From positions 1 through 32,348 of the forward strand of contig JBBBWG010002948.1 of NCBI GenBank assembly GCA_037176905.1: a stretch of DNA of 32,348 bases. The letters are read 5' to 3'. The notes under the pieces were generated by a model. That model had not been told where the DNA came from. It did not search any database and worked only from the letters and a program-made list of their open reading frames with translations. Positions 1-10,182 of the stretch are shown piece after piece. The translations under genes were made by a program, and so were the position numbers. This DNA is from Azolla pinnata. Lineage: Eukaryota > Streptophyta > Polypodiopsida > Salviniales > Salviniaceae. The number at the start of each line of letters is the position of its first letter. Position 1 is the first letter of the stretch.

Positions 1-402
1 AAGCTCTTGGATCTTCTCTTGAAGGTCGTCTGTAGCAATCCGACTAAACGTAGATATTCGAAGAGCTTCAGAGACTCCACAACGTACCATCTCGGCTTTG
101 TAATCACGCATGTAGTGAGACACATCTCGCCCATCAAACTGACCATTACGCTGAATAGGACGATCAATAGCCGCCCCTAGCTCTGTCATGGTCCGCTGCT
201 CTTGGAGCATCCGTTCGAACATCATCAACATGCTTTTCACCTTGGGTTGAGTTGTCATCTCCTTTTCACCTTTCACGTCGGGTTCACCAATGTCGCACTG
301 CTCGCAGGCTACGCCTTCCGATTGGTCGATGTCGCGTTGCTCGCCCTTCTGATCTGCTTGCTCAAAGGTGTGACCGTCGGAGCCTTGTTTTCGGAGAGGC
401 AT
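1..402 (-). pseudogene. gag-like retrotransposon protein, N-terminal 134 residues, cut by the window edge
   Basis: Reading leftward from the ATG at 402, the frame stays open to base 1, giving 134 codons with no stop. The first 50 residues are polar and charged with a few cysteines. A stretch then reads QFDGRDVSHYMRDYKAEMVR, followed by a segment rich in short hydrophobic and charged residues. An F-D-G-x-D-(V/I)-S-x-Y-(L/M)-R-x-Y-x-x-E-M pattern is what I recall from the N-terminal gag region of plant Ty3/gypsy-type elements, so I call it gag-like. Protease, reverse transcriptase and integrase would lie left of the window, so whether the element is intact cannot be judged. No clear LTR edge or primer-binding site was recognised between 403 and about 800. 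A host protein domesticated from gag is a weaker alternative. Confidence 0.5.
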
Positions 403-849
403 CCAATGTGAAAAATGCCTAGGATACTCAGGATAAACAAAAGTAACAGAGTTGAATAAAAGAAAACTGACGCTAAAGATTTGTGTGACAGCTTATTTGG
501 ATAGAGTAGAGATAAAGGTGGGATCACTGATATAGAGCCGATAAGTTTTGAACCAATAACTTCATAATAGCCAGAAACAACAGACAAGAATCACATAGGA
601 CATTGACATCAAAGAAATATAGCTGATATTTGATAGTGTTTTTTCTCCGATTCAATTATTTTCGCTTACAACTCGACCTTGTTTATATAGGTCGACCCAT
701 GCACTGGTTGCATGCACTCTCCCTTCATGCATGGGGGTAACAGGGGAATGTGTGCCATTTGGCACATATGCCATTATTTTATATAAAATAATAACACTAA
801 TAAATATTATAAATCTAGCAGACATTATTTTTTAAATATTTATATTATC

Positions 850-907
850 TATCGTAGTGGTAAAAGTACAACTTTATAAGTATAAGGTGTAAAGATCAAA
901 TCCCACC
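850..907 (+). repeat. tRNA-like / SINE-like stretch with A-box and B-box resemblance
   Basis: An A-box-like TAGTGGTAAAAGT (855-867) is followed about 27 bases later by a degenerate B-box-like GATCAAATCCC (894-904). The order and spacing resemble an internal RNA polymerase III promoter. A full tRNA cloverleaf cannot be drawn with confidence, and no poly-A tail or target duplication was identified. It may be a decayed SINE head or chance. Confidence 0.25.
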
Positions 908-1149
908 TAATATATAATTTAGTTATGCTTTTAAGTTGAATCCTTCAATACCTCAAGAAGCATTGTACCAACCATCCAGTATATTTTCATATTGTGTGTC
1001 GAAAGGATCACGACGATGTATAAAAAGGAGATAATTGAGCAGATCATATTATCAAAAATTTGTGAATATTATGTTTTACTTTGACTTGAACCCAAAATCT
1101 CATATTACATAATGTGAAACCTAATTTTATTTTATCATACTATCGGATT

Positions 1150-1420
1150 ATTATATTCAGAGAAAATTATAGAACTTTTTAAAACATTCTAAAATATTCT
1201 AGGTCTAAAACATTGTAGAACATTCTAAAAACCTGTAGGATAATTTATAGAAGCTTATAAATAGAGACATATAGATTATATCAAATAAGTTTTAATCAAC
1301 ACCACTCTTCAACTCTAAGCCTACCCTGTATCCAACTCCTCTTTGTACTCATTCTATTCTAATAAACCAACTCTTCCCTTATCAAATTCACTCTCATCTC
1401 TTTTTATATTCTGTTATCTT
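1150..1420 (+). promoter_or_regulatory. LTR-promoter-like segment: TTC/GAA cluster, TATA box, C/T-rich leader
   Basis: A run of repeated ACATTCTA-type motifs (about 1180-1235), including AGAACATTCT, lies just upstream of a good TATA box (CTTATAAATAGAG, about 1253). A C/T-rich leader and an AATAAA-like motif (about 1360) follow. This order (enhancer repeats, TATA box, CT-rich leader, polyadenylation signal) is typical of plant retrotransposon LTRs. No matching partner LTR or coding region was found nearby, so a solo LTR or a decayed element is the best guess. The nGAAnnTTCn arrangement matches the heat-shock element core. Confidence 0.3.
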
Positions 1421-3954
1421 CCTTTAATCATTCCTTGTGTTGTTCTACCACATATCGACATTCCACTCTCGAATCCCGATGCCAAAGCATGCTACAGTGA
1501 GCTCAGTTTGGCTTCGTCAAACCATATACGCGTATATTGTGAATCGTCAAAGCAATTACACCAGAGCTGCTTAGATCATATAAGCATTGTCATTCCAGGT
1601 CTCCACCATTGTGCTCAATGAAGGAGGCTTCTTCCTCCAATCGTATATGTACATGATTTTAGTTACTGGTTAGTTATTAGAATCGTGGATCCCAAGTTAC
1701 TTTGTTCACAGGTTAATCACCCATCACTTGAAGCTACCGGTCATTTGGGATCTTTGAGGGATCAGGATCTATAAGGAAATATTACCCAACCATTTTCTTC
1801 ATTATAGGCCCTGATTTTGTGCATTCTTGTTGTCAAGGGTCAGTTTCTTCCAGATTCTCTTATATTGAGAATTTTACCAATTTTAAACCAAATTTTACGT
1901 ATGTAACCCATATTCTACATATGTAACCCGCATTCTACATATGTTACATGCATTCTACATATTTAACAATCATATGATAAAATACATATTCTATGGATCT
2001 ATAAAAGTTTTATTAAATACTTTTAGAATACATAACATAAGTATTGTATGTGTATATATAACATAACAACATTGATCTAAGTTATCCTTAAAAGTGTGAA
2101 ATTTGGTGTAATCCCTTTCTTATGCAGTACTACTTGATGTTGTAAGCATTTTATTTAATACTCATAGCTAGTTGATATATCGTAAACATAATTTCACTTT
2201 AATATTTTATTGAACTAAATCAAATATAAAATAAGTTCTAATAATTAGAAATTCTTTTAAAAATGGTATAGATGTTTTGCAAAATAGTCATAGTGTTTCA
2301 TTAGAAAGGGAGTGAGGCTGATATTGTGAATGTTTACCATTGTTAAAGACAACTCTTTGGTTCATGTATTTTTCTCGAGTGTCTCATTCTATGGTTTTGT
2401 TTGTTGCTTTAGGATATTCTAATCCTCTAATCCTCCAACGGAAGCGACCAAATATACACACCATTGAAATACTATTGGAATTAGACCCAAACTATAAGCT
2501 AAACTATAATGCTAAAAAACAGTAGATGCATGACAACTTCATTCTCAAATATATCAAACCAATCCAAAATGAGGTAAGATGTGTTGCTTATGAAGCTACC
2601 AAATGGATGAAATCAGACGAATTAACTAGAAAGCCACGTCCTGTCCAAATGTATCTTTTTGAATCCATGTATTTCATAGTAAACTCATGTTCGATATAAC
2701 AAAAGCTCTAGTAATTTAATTATCTCAAACAAAAAAGTATTATATTCTCAATATTCGCATTTGTTTCTCATTCATAAATTCGTGTCCGATATTTTTTACA
2801 AATCTGAATATTACAATCTATGATTTGAAGTTTGTTTTTTGCCTTTAGCATGTTAACAAGACTTACATGTGAGGAAGATACACCTATCCCTTTCAATGGC
2901 CCCACATTATAACACCAGTTAGCTACCTTAAGTACAACTTGGTTCCAAGCAAAATGCTTCACCACTTGGTGGTATATATCTCTCTAACAGTGACTCCGAC
3001 GTCAAGTTAGCTAGCGAGCAGATCATCAATAATGATCAAATGAACAACCACCTGATCATCTTTCTAACTCAAAAAGTCTTCACCTGGTGTCTTTTTCGCA
3101 TATTCAAGTAACCTGTCAACTAAAGATTAGAGGAATTAAAAGATGTGATGCCAATGTTACTTGTAATGAAACTATAAATGAACTTTACTTGAGAGAATCA
3201 AACTTGCGGCTTACTTTTACAACCACCGAACTCGTAAACACTCTCATGCCAATGGGTCTTTGAACTCATAGCCAGGTTTTCAATGGAAATATGACATCAA
3301 TTTTCATAAGATTTCTCTACTAATAGTAAATATGACGATTTAACTAAATGTGAAAATGACTATCTTTCATAGTGCTATTAATAAAATAAATTTCAAAATA
3401 TCCAATGTGCTGACTTAAGAAGAGCATGTATGACCTTAAACATGTCGTTTGATTTGCGTTGGTGACATTTTGACAATCATATACTTTCTATCAGATTTTC
3501 TCGGAGTGATAAGGCCTACTACTTGTACACGAAATTTTCCTTGACAAAACTAAGTTAATCAGTTCTAATTATGATATATAATTGATAATAGGAAAATGAC
3601 ATTTGCGTATCTCTTTTGATTTGCAAGAGTGATCTATCGCAGTCCAAACTTAGAAATATCTAAGTAGAATATGTTCTTATATCTTATACAATTAGAGAAT
3701 CGTTTGGTTAGTGTACATTTTGTCGAGTTTAATTCCCACTATTTATCGTAATAGCCAAAAAGTTGTTGTTTTGGCTACAAACCCATACACATCAAAATCA
3801 AGTATCACTTCATTTGAGAATGTATGTTCCATTTAAACAAATTGATTATCTCGAGCTCCTTAGTTGAAAAGCCCACATGCAGATTAATGCTCCTTGATTT
3901 TTTACAAACTATATTACGTCTCAAGTGTGATTTGCTTGGATGGAGTTCATATCC

Positions 3955-5088
3955 AATTTCATGATTCGCTAGTTTTAACATCTAGTAAAATTAAAAGTTA
4001 TAGATTAATGTCTAGGTAATTAATAGATTTGTTATGTGATTTTTTTGGTGATTTTTCCTATCGAAAAACATATATTTCCCTTCCTTCTTTGAGAGTGAAG
4101 GGAACAATTTCAATGAATGCAAATATCACAATCTATTGCTGGGATGATTGTTATCCAATAGGAACAATCATAGTACATTTATTATTATTCGGTGATTGTA
4201 AATTTACCAAACTTTTTTCTAACAAACTTATTAAATACGTTTTAACACCTACTAAAATTAAAAATCATAGGTTAATGTCTACAGGCATCAAAACGTAATG
4301 AATAAATTTGTTAAGCGATTGTTTTGTTAAATTTTCATATCGGAAAATATAAAATTCCCTCCCTTCTTTGAAAGTCACGAAGGGAACAATTTCGATGAAT
4401 GCAAATAATACAATCTATGGTTGGATAATTGCTATCCACGAAACAATCACAATAATATATACATATACTATTCAGTAATTGTAGATTATAATTTCTCAAA
4501 TATTGCAAAGGGAAAACTACCAAAAAAAGTCTAATAGATTTATTAATTACGTTTTATCATAAAAAATACAGATTAACTAACCAAAAGGGAATTAATATTT
4601 GGAAAAATAAAATGAAATTACAGATCAATGTCTAGGGGTCAAACTGTAATTAATAAATTTGTCAGGCGATTGTTTTGGTAAATTTTCCTATCAGAAAATG
4701 TAAATTTCCCTTCCTTCTTTGAGAGCACTTAAGGGAACAATTTTGATGAATACGAATATGAAAATTTACAGTTGGGATGATTGCTATCCAATAGGAACAA
4801 TCACAATACATACATTATTATTATTCAGCAATCATAAATCTACCAATAAAATGTCTAACAAATTTATTAATTACGTTTTTAACGTATACTATAATAAAAA
4901 CTTACAGATTAACTAATTGAAAGGAAATAGATATTTGGGAAAAACAAAACAAAATCACAAATTAATTCATAAAAATGTCTAGCAGATTTATTAATTATGT
5001 TTTTAATGTTTACTAAAATAAAACTTTACAGATTGAGCAATTGAAAGCAAATCAATAATTGGAAAAATAAAATAAAAATGGGGCAAAC
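3955..5088. repeat. Left part of a complex tandem array, with degenerate copies of the MurJ 5' block
   Basis: Three degenerate copies of a composite block begin near 4016, 4292 and 4644, about 280 and 350 bases apart. Each has, in order: an AATAAATTTGT-like start, GCGATTG followed by T-rich sequence, ATTTTC and CGGAAAA-like motifs, then a TTCCCTTC and CTTTGAGAG block, then a Met codon. The same order occurs once more at about 9996-10105, directly ahead of the MurJ gene. Between and after these copies (about 4205-4270, 4530-4600, 4840-5088) lie degenerate versions of the 129-bp unit that fills 8925-9985. The two parts were therefore most likely one array before the LINE inserted. Confidence 0.75.
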
Positions 5089-5235
5089 AACGTGGGCATA
5101 AACTCCGTCCAAGCAACGATATTAACCATATGGTTGCGATGCGGAATCTGAAAACTAATGAATTCGCTATTAGCCAGCGCCTACATACTTTAAGGGTTAG
5201 ACAGATTGGCACAGAGACGACAAAAATAGTTTAAA

Positions 5236-5670
5236 ATGAGATTCCTTTCATGGAATGTGCAAGGTTTGGGTGGTGCATTATGTAAACAGTACAAAGGAAG
5301 GTTGAGACCAGATCTACATAACTGTTTGATGGGAGGTGAATTGGATGTTTTGATGTTACAGGAACATCATCTTAATGAAAGACGAATATTAAAAGGAAAC
5401 TAGCAAATGTTTTGGTCTGCAGCCATAGGGGATAGGAATAGAAGAATAGGTGTTTATATGGCAACAATAGGGAGACTTGTCAATTATATTATTGCCAAGG
5501 AAAAAGGCATTCCGAGGAGACTACAATACGTTGTTACTCACATTGAAGGGTAAGTGGTGGGCCTTGCAAATGTATACGCGCCAAATCATGAAACAACTAT
5601 AGCTGATTTTTAGAAAGAACTGCTTAAAAAGCTACCGAACATGCCTAATTGGTGTATGGCAAGCGGGGGG
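5236..5670 (+). pseudogene. LINE endonuclease domain, broken
   Basis: The frame opens with MRFLSWNVQGLGG, the usual start of a LINE apurinic-type endonuclease domain. It then shows LMLQEHHL (the conserved glutamate motif), a GVYMATIGR stretch and NVYAPNHE. Where the family has G-D-F-N, this copy reads MASGG, so the metal-binding region is altered. In-frame stops occur near 5401, 5551 and 5611. The coding signal continues with frameshifts as a lysine/glutamate-rich linker to about 5960. Confidence 0.8.
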
Positions 5671-5984
5671 TAGCTAATTTCTTTTTAGAAAGAAATTGCC
5701 TCTAATATAAGTGTTAAGGTAGCAAAAGCAATTCAAGAAATGTCCTCGTTTTTTATAGGTGTGATAAAAGCAAGGTATAAGCTATATCGTGAAAGAACGA
5801 GCTCTAAAGCGTGCAATTGTTTCACTTCAATGAATACAAGAAAAACGCCTTTATTGTACTTCGACAAATGAAAAATTACAAGAGGCAATAAAAGAAAGTA
5901 AATGTATTCAAGATCTTCGAGAGGCTTTTCACTATCATAAATCAACCTCACGGTGAACACAACTTGGAGATGTTACAAGAGAGT

Positions 5985-6590
5985 AAGTGTGAAAAGCCAT
6001 TGTCATATAAACAAGTTTCGAACCCACAGTCTTGTTTGAAGCACCAATTATTTTAACCAATTAATCAAACACAAACTCATAATATAATTGTCAACTTACA
6101 TATATTTAATATCTATTTCTAATGTTCCAGAAAGTTATTGAACTTTTTAGAATCATTTGCATGCAGGACCCTTCATGTAGGACACTATATGTAGGACCCT
6201 CTTGTGGTTGTTGTCTAGAGATTGTACGTTAGTGATCTATAAGTGTATAGAGTCTAATCGTGTTGTAATTGCGATGTTAAGTGTGTGTATATGCACACGA
6301 TCATATTATTTATGTGTATGTGTTGATGTCTAGTGCCTTAGAGAGTGTGTGTGTTTGTGTGTGAAAGGATTGAAGGGTATGCCCCTCTTCACATCTCATT
6401 GTAATGGCAAGACTTGTAATTATAAAAACCCCATAAGGGTGGAATGGAAGAACGAGAAGTTTCTCTCTCTAACTTCCCTCTCTCTCTCCATCTCTCTTGC
6501 ACGTTCCATCCATCTCTCTCACCCTCTCATGTTCAACCCCCTTGGGCGGGGGGTGGAGCCACTCTAGGCTCTACCCCCCACCCCACTCTA
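5985..6590 (+). mobile_element. LTR-like insertion inside the LINE
   Basis: The LINE coding signal disappears after about 5985 and resumes abruptly at about 6592. The intervening sequence has a TTCCAGAA motif (about 6125), TG-rich stretches, a TATA-like TTATAAAAACCCC (about 6420) and a long (CT)-rich leader (6460-6530). That resembles an LTR promoter and leader, and part of it is similar to 1165-1185 (shared GAACTTTTTA). It ends beside a GC-rich inverted repeat (6541-6588). No TG...CA ends or target duplication could be fixed, and LINE sequence between linker and RT is missing, so a deletion accompanied or followed the insertion. Confidence 0.4.
6541..6588. repeat. GC-rich inverted repeat (hairpin)
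   Basis: GGGCGGGGGGTGGAGCC is followed by a 6-base spacer and then by a sequence whose reverse complement matches it at all but two positions. It stands out sharply in an AT-rich neighbourhood and marks the junction where LINE sequence resumes. Confidence 0.6.
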
Positions 6591-6932
6591 GGAATTGAAA
6601 AAGCTTACGATAGAGTAGATTGGACTTTTCTAAAAGGGGTAGGAAAATTTTGGAATTTCATCAAAATAGATAAAGGGAGTTGGTGCAACATATAAAAATG
6701 CTCACAGCAAGTGCTGGTTGCAGGTGATGTGGGTCAACATTTTAAACTATCAAGATCAGTTAGACAGGGTTGCCCACTAGCACCGTTATTATTTTTAATT
6801 TTTGCAAAAACTATGCATGTCTATATTCATGCACAACCAGTCAAATCATGGGCATGAATAGCTTGGAATTGCCTAAACCCATATTGGACTTTGAATTTGC
6901 CAATGATACGACTTTATATGTCAATGCGTAAG
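6590..6932 (+). pseudogene. LINE reverse transcriptase core, broken, active-site motif altered
   Basis: The translated segments EKAYDRVDWTFL (RT motif A region), SRSVRQGCPLAPLLFLIFA (motif B) and FEFANDTTLYV (motif C) occur in the normal order, with frameshifts and stops between them. In motif C the family has (F/Y)-A-D-D. Here it is F-A-N-D, so the first catalytic aspartate is replaced. The N-terminal part of RT is missing because of the insertion and deletion just upstream. Confidence 0.85.
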
Positions 6933-7012
6933 TAACAAACTTGTGGGCACTACATACAACCTTATCAGAATCTTGCTAGGCATCAGAAGCATTACGAAAC
7001 TGACGCAAGTCA

Positions 7013-8500
7013 GTGGGCCTATGGGTAAGTCACAAACCCCAACCAAATTGGTCCCCACATCCAGAATTTAAGTGGTTAGCAAGGGGGGAAACTGTGCGAT
7101 ATTTAGGTTGCCAAGTAGATTTGAATATCCCTAAGGATGTCCAATTATCGCACTTGCTAATGACCCTAAGGAAAAGGTTAATGATCAGGAGTGCAACAAA
7201 TCTATCATTTACAGGTCGCATAATTGCTCTAAACAATTTGGTATATAGCTTCTTGCTAAATTTTTTCATGATCATGTATGGGACAAGTTCAAAGACTCAT
7301 ATGGAATTTCCTATGGTCTAGTAATGATGGAAGTAAACCAAGGCAAAGGTAGCATTGATAATAATAATTCTACCTCAGCACAAGGGAGGACTAGGTATTA
7401 TTGATCCTTGGGACCAATGTCGGGCACTACTTGGTAAATTTATTATAATAAGTTTTTTACCAAATATGGGTCCTTGGACAAGCTTGCTTCATAGGCGCTT
7501 ATATGAGTGTGCTCCGAAAGCAGGAGGATCATGGGACAATTCAATAAGGTGGGTGTTCGTATAAATAAATTTTCAATATTGAAGCAAGAGGATCATGGGA
7601 CAATTCAATAAGGTGGGTGTTCGTATAAATAAGGTGGGTGTTCATGATATTGAAGTGGGGAAAATAAATTTTCATTCTCAAATGGTATTTTACGAGCATA
7701 ACAAAAATTGCAACATGGTTTGAAACTCAAACCCTGCTAGGGATGGAGGAATATGAGAGACAACCAATATTGTGGAATCCGAGGTTTAGGACAGAATATG
7801 GGCACATGCTTGGATCTCACTTGCAATTGGCTTGGGTAAGATGGACCATCACGTGGCATCATCAATTCAAGCATGGAAAGCATTTGAGGCATTATCTCAA
7901 CACCAACAAAATTCAATTGTATGTGACATAAGCAGGGGATGCATTATGTGGGAAGAGCTAAAAGTTATATCATGAGATAGTCAAGACTTTAATATTAATC
8001 ATCATTTTTGTTGGGAAGGAGCCTTTACAAGAATTGGGATACTTATAGGGGCACGCGGCTTGGTGAATGAATATACAATTTGTTTTTTTACATTTAGAGT
8101 CAATTGAGATGGTTTTAGTAAATGGATTTGAGGTAGTAATCAATCAATGCACCTTCCAACGGATATGAGTAATGTCACATTAACTCAGACCCATCTATGA
8201 TAGATGGAGATTGGAGGTTGTGGGTACACGAAAGCAAACCATTATCCAAAGTAAATTGGGATCTTGGAGAATATGTGTGAGTTTATTCATATAAACCAAA
8301 TAGGTAAGGTTTGTATTCATGACAGTAAGGTTTGGTTGAGGATTTTGCAGCTGTTATGTCATGTAAATAGAGGTAAAAGTTTAGGTTGGGGTAACGTAGT
8401 ATGGGGACGTACTTACAAGTTTTTATTTTCTTATGATAATTTAACACAATCTCAATATAATGGACGCTTTGTGTTTGATAGGGGAAAGGTATTTTGAAGG
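7013..8500 (+). pseudogene. LINE ORF2 C-terminal region, broken
   Basis: Several short frames carry family-like text: ETVRYLGCQVDLNIPKD and SFTGRIIALNNLVYS (7070-7250), KGGLGIIDPWDQCRALLGK (7380-7440), HRRLYECAPKAGGSW (7490-7535), then EEYERQPILWNPRFR and MLGSHLQLAWVRW (7743-7840). I recall this G-R-x-x-Y-L-G, G-G-L-G-I-I-D-P and E-x-x-x-R-Q-P-x-x-W-N-P order from the region after the RT in plant LINEs. The frames are separated by stops and shifts. A direct duplication (7520-7640) lies inside. Confidence 0.75.
7520..7640. repeat. Short tandem duplication within the LINE
   Basis: AGGATCATGGGACAATTCAA and the following AAGGTGGGTGTTCGTATAAA occur twice, about 65 bases apart. AAGGTGGGTGTTC then appears a third time at about 7628. 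The copies are nearly identical, so this duplication looks younger than the decay of the element. Confidence 0.8.
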
Positions 8501-8924
8501 ACTATGTCTAGTATAGAAGGGTAACTAAATGTAAACAATAATGGTGTATGGGAATATGTGAGTGGACTTGTTATGTGGGGCATATTGAAAGTTAGATGCC
8601 TGCAAGTATTCCAAGGAGTTATAGAGCCACCTGTAGAAACAGTAAAGATAATTTTGTCGGAGCTTGTGCAAACCTTAAAGGGACAATGAGATGATCTCCA
8701 TAGAATTTCAAAAAGATTAACAAATTTAAGACTAAAGTTTCGAAAAACTTAGGATGACCTTCGTATATACAACCATTGTCATGGAGAGGTTAAATGAAAC
8801 TTTAACCCCCCATTGTTTTTGTTCTGTGAATTGTATATTAGTTCAAGTGTAAAGTTGTAATTTGTACTTAACCTCTGGGCGTTTTTAATACCAAGTGGAA
8901 GATAGTTGAGAAAAATAAAATTAG

Positions 8925-9985
8925 ATTAAATTAAAAAATAATCCATAAAAACGTCTAATAGATTTGTTGATTAAGTTTTTAATGTCTACGAAAATAAAAA
9001 CTTACAGATGAAGTAATTGAAAGGAAATCAATAACTGGAAAAATAAAATAAAAAATCACATAGTAATCCATAAAAACGTCTAACAAATTTGTTAATTATA
9101 TTTTTAACGTCTATAAAAATAAAAACTTACAGATTGAAGCAATCGAAAGGAAATCAATCAATAATTGGAAATATAAAATAAAAAATCACCGAGTAATCCA
9201 TAAAAACTTCTAACGGATTTGTTAATTACGTTTTTAACATCTACCAAAATAAAAACTTACAGGTGAAGCAATCGAAAGGAAATCAATCAATAACTGGAAA
9301 AATAAAATAAAAAATCACAGAGTAATCTATAAAAACGTTTAACAGATTTGTTAATCCCGTTTTTAACGTCTTCGAAAATAAAAACTTACAGATGAAGCAA
9401 TTGAAAGGAAATCAATCAATAACTGGGAAAATAAAATAAAAAATCACCGAGTAATCCATAAAAACGTGTAATAGGATTGTTAATCACGTTTTTAACATCT
9501 ACGAAAACAAAAACTTACAGATGAAGCAATCGAAAGGAAAACATTCAATAATTGGGAAACTAAAATAAAAAATCATAGAGTAATCCATAAAAACGTCTAA
9601 CAGATTTGTTAATTACGATTTTAACGTCTACGAAAATAAAAACTTGCAGATGACGCAATCGAAAGGAAATCAATCAATAATTGGAAAAATAAAATAAAAA
9701 ATCACAAATAAATCCATGAAAACGTCTAATAGATTTCTTAATCACGTTTTTAACATCTACGGAAAAAAAAACTTATAGATTGAAGCAATTGAAAGGAAAT
9801 CAGTCAATAACTGGAAAAATAAAATAAAAAATCACCGAGTAATCCATAAAAACGTGTAACAGATTTGTTAATTACGTTGTTAACATCAACGAGAACAAAA
9901 ACTTACAGATGAAGCAATTTGAAAGGAAATCAATCAATAACTGGAAAACTAAAATAAAAAATCACAGAGTAATATGCGTAGTACA
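8925..9985. repeat. 129-bp tandem array, eight to nine units, running into the MurJ promoter
   Basis: The marker (C)CATAAAAAC recurs at 8943, 9068, 9198, 9327, 9456, 9585, 9714 and 9844, so the period is 129-130 bases apart from the first 125-base unit. Each unit contains, in order, AATCCATAAAAACGTCTAA, AGATTTGTTAATTACG, TTTTTAACGTCTACGAAAAT, AAACTTACAGATGAAGCAAT, CGAAAGGAAATCAATCAATA and GGAAAAATAAAATAAAAAAT. A ninth, partial unit fades out near 9975. Immediately right begins the block that leads into the MurJ gene. Related but more diverged units lie left of the LINE at 3955-5088. Confidence 0.92.
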
Positions 9986-9989
9986 GGCG

Positions 9990-10182
9990 TCAAAATGGAA
10001 CGAATAAAACGATTCTGTGAGGCGATTGTTTTTGGTCAAATTTTCCCGTCGGAAAAATGTAAAAAAATTTCCCTTCTGTTTCTTTGAGAGGGAGGAGTCC
10101 ATGGAGACGAAGGCTTAGGGTTCCAGACGCAGACAGACAGCTCGACATCGCCATCGCCATCGCCATCGCCATCGCCATCGCC
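9990..10182 (+). promoter_or_regulatory. MurJ 5' flank / leader: amplified block, 5-codon upstream ORF, hexanucleotide repeat
   Basis: Positions 9996-10105 match, in motif order, the blocks repeated at about 4016, 4292 and 4644. A short upstream reading frame of ATG plus four codons and a TAG lies at 10101-10118. Just ahead of the chosen start are about six copies of GCCATC (10146-10182), ending in GCCATGGCC, a strong plant initiation context. No convincing TATA box was seen, and the transcription start is unknown. Confidence 0.5.

Larger units (their letters stand above)
403..3950. other. AT-rich intergenic region without a supportable gene
   Basis: Short open frames occur (for example 1343-1621 plus, 2340-2525 plus, 2768-2965 minus), but none has a recognisable domain, a partner exon or protein-like composition. 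An LTR-promoter-like stretch (about 1150-1420) and a tRNA-like stretch (about 850-905) are listed separately. The remainder, especially 1900-3950, looks like degenerate intergenic or decayed transposon sequence. I see no RNA gene and no long ordered repeat in it. Confidence 0.6.
5080..8905 (+). mobile_element. Degenerate non-LTR retrotransposon (LINE) inserted in the tandem array
   Basis: In order there are an endonuclease part (from 5236), a linker, reverse transcriptase motifs (6590-6930) and a C-terminal region (7013 to about 8500). The 3' end is A-rich (about 8905-8935). Flanking sequence on both sides belongs to the same 129-bp array, so the element jumped into it. An A/T-rich target duplication is likely, but it cannot be delimited because the array itself ends in AAAATAAAATAAAAA-like sequence. 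Stops and frameshifts throughout, a changed catalytic motif and a large internal insertion (about 5985-6590) show that it is dead. Confidence 0.85.

Noticed and set aside
8925..9985. CRISPR-like appearance of regular repeats
   Set aside because: Units are contiguous 129-bp tandem copies without unique spacers, in plant nuclear DNA.
10101..10118. First ATG of the MurJ leader as the gene start
   Set aside because: It meets TAG after five codons. The ATG at 10183 has a better context and opens the transit peptide.
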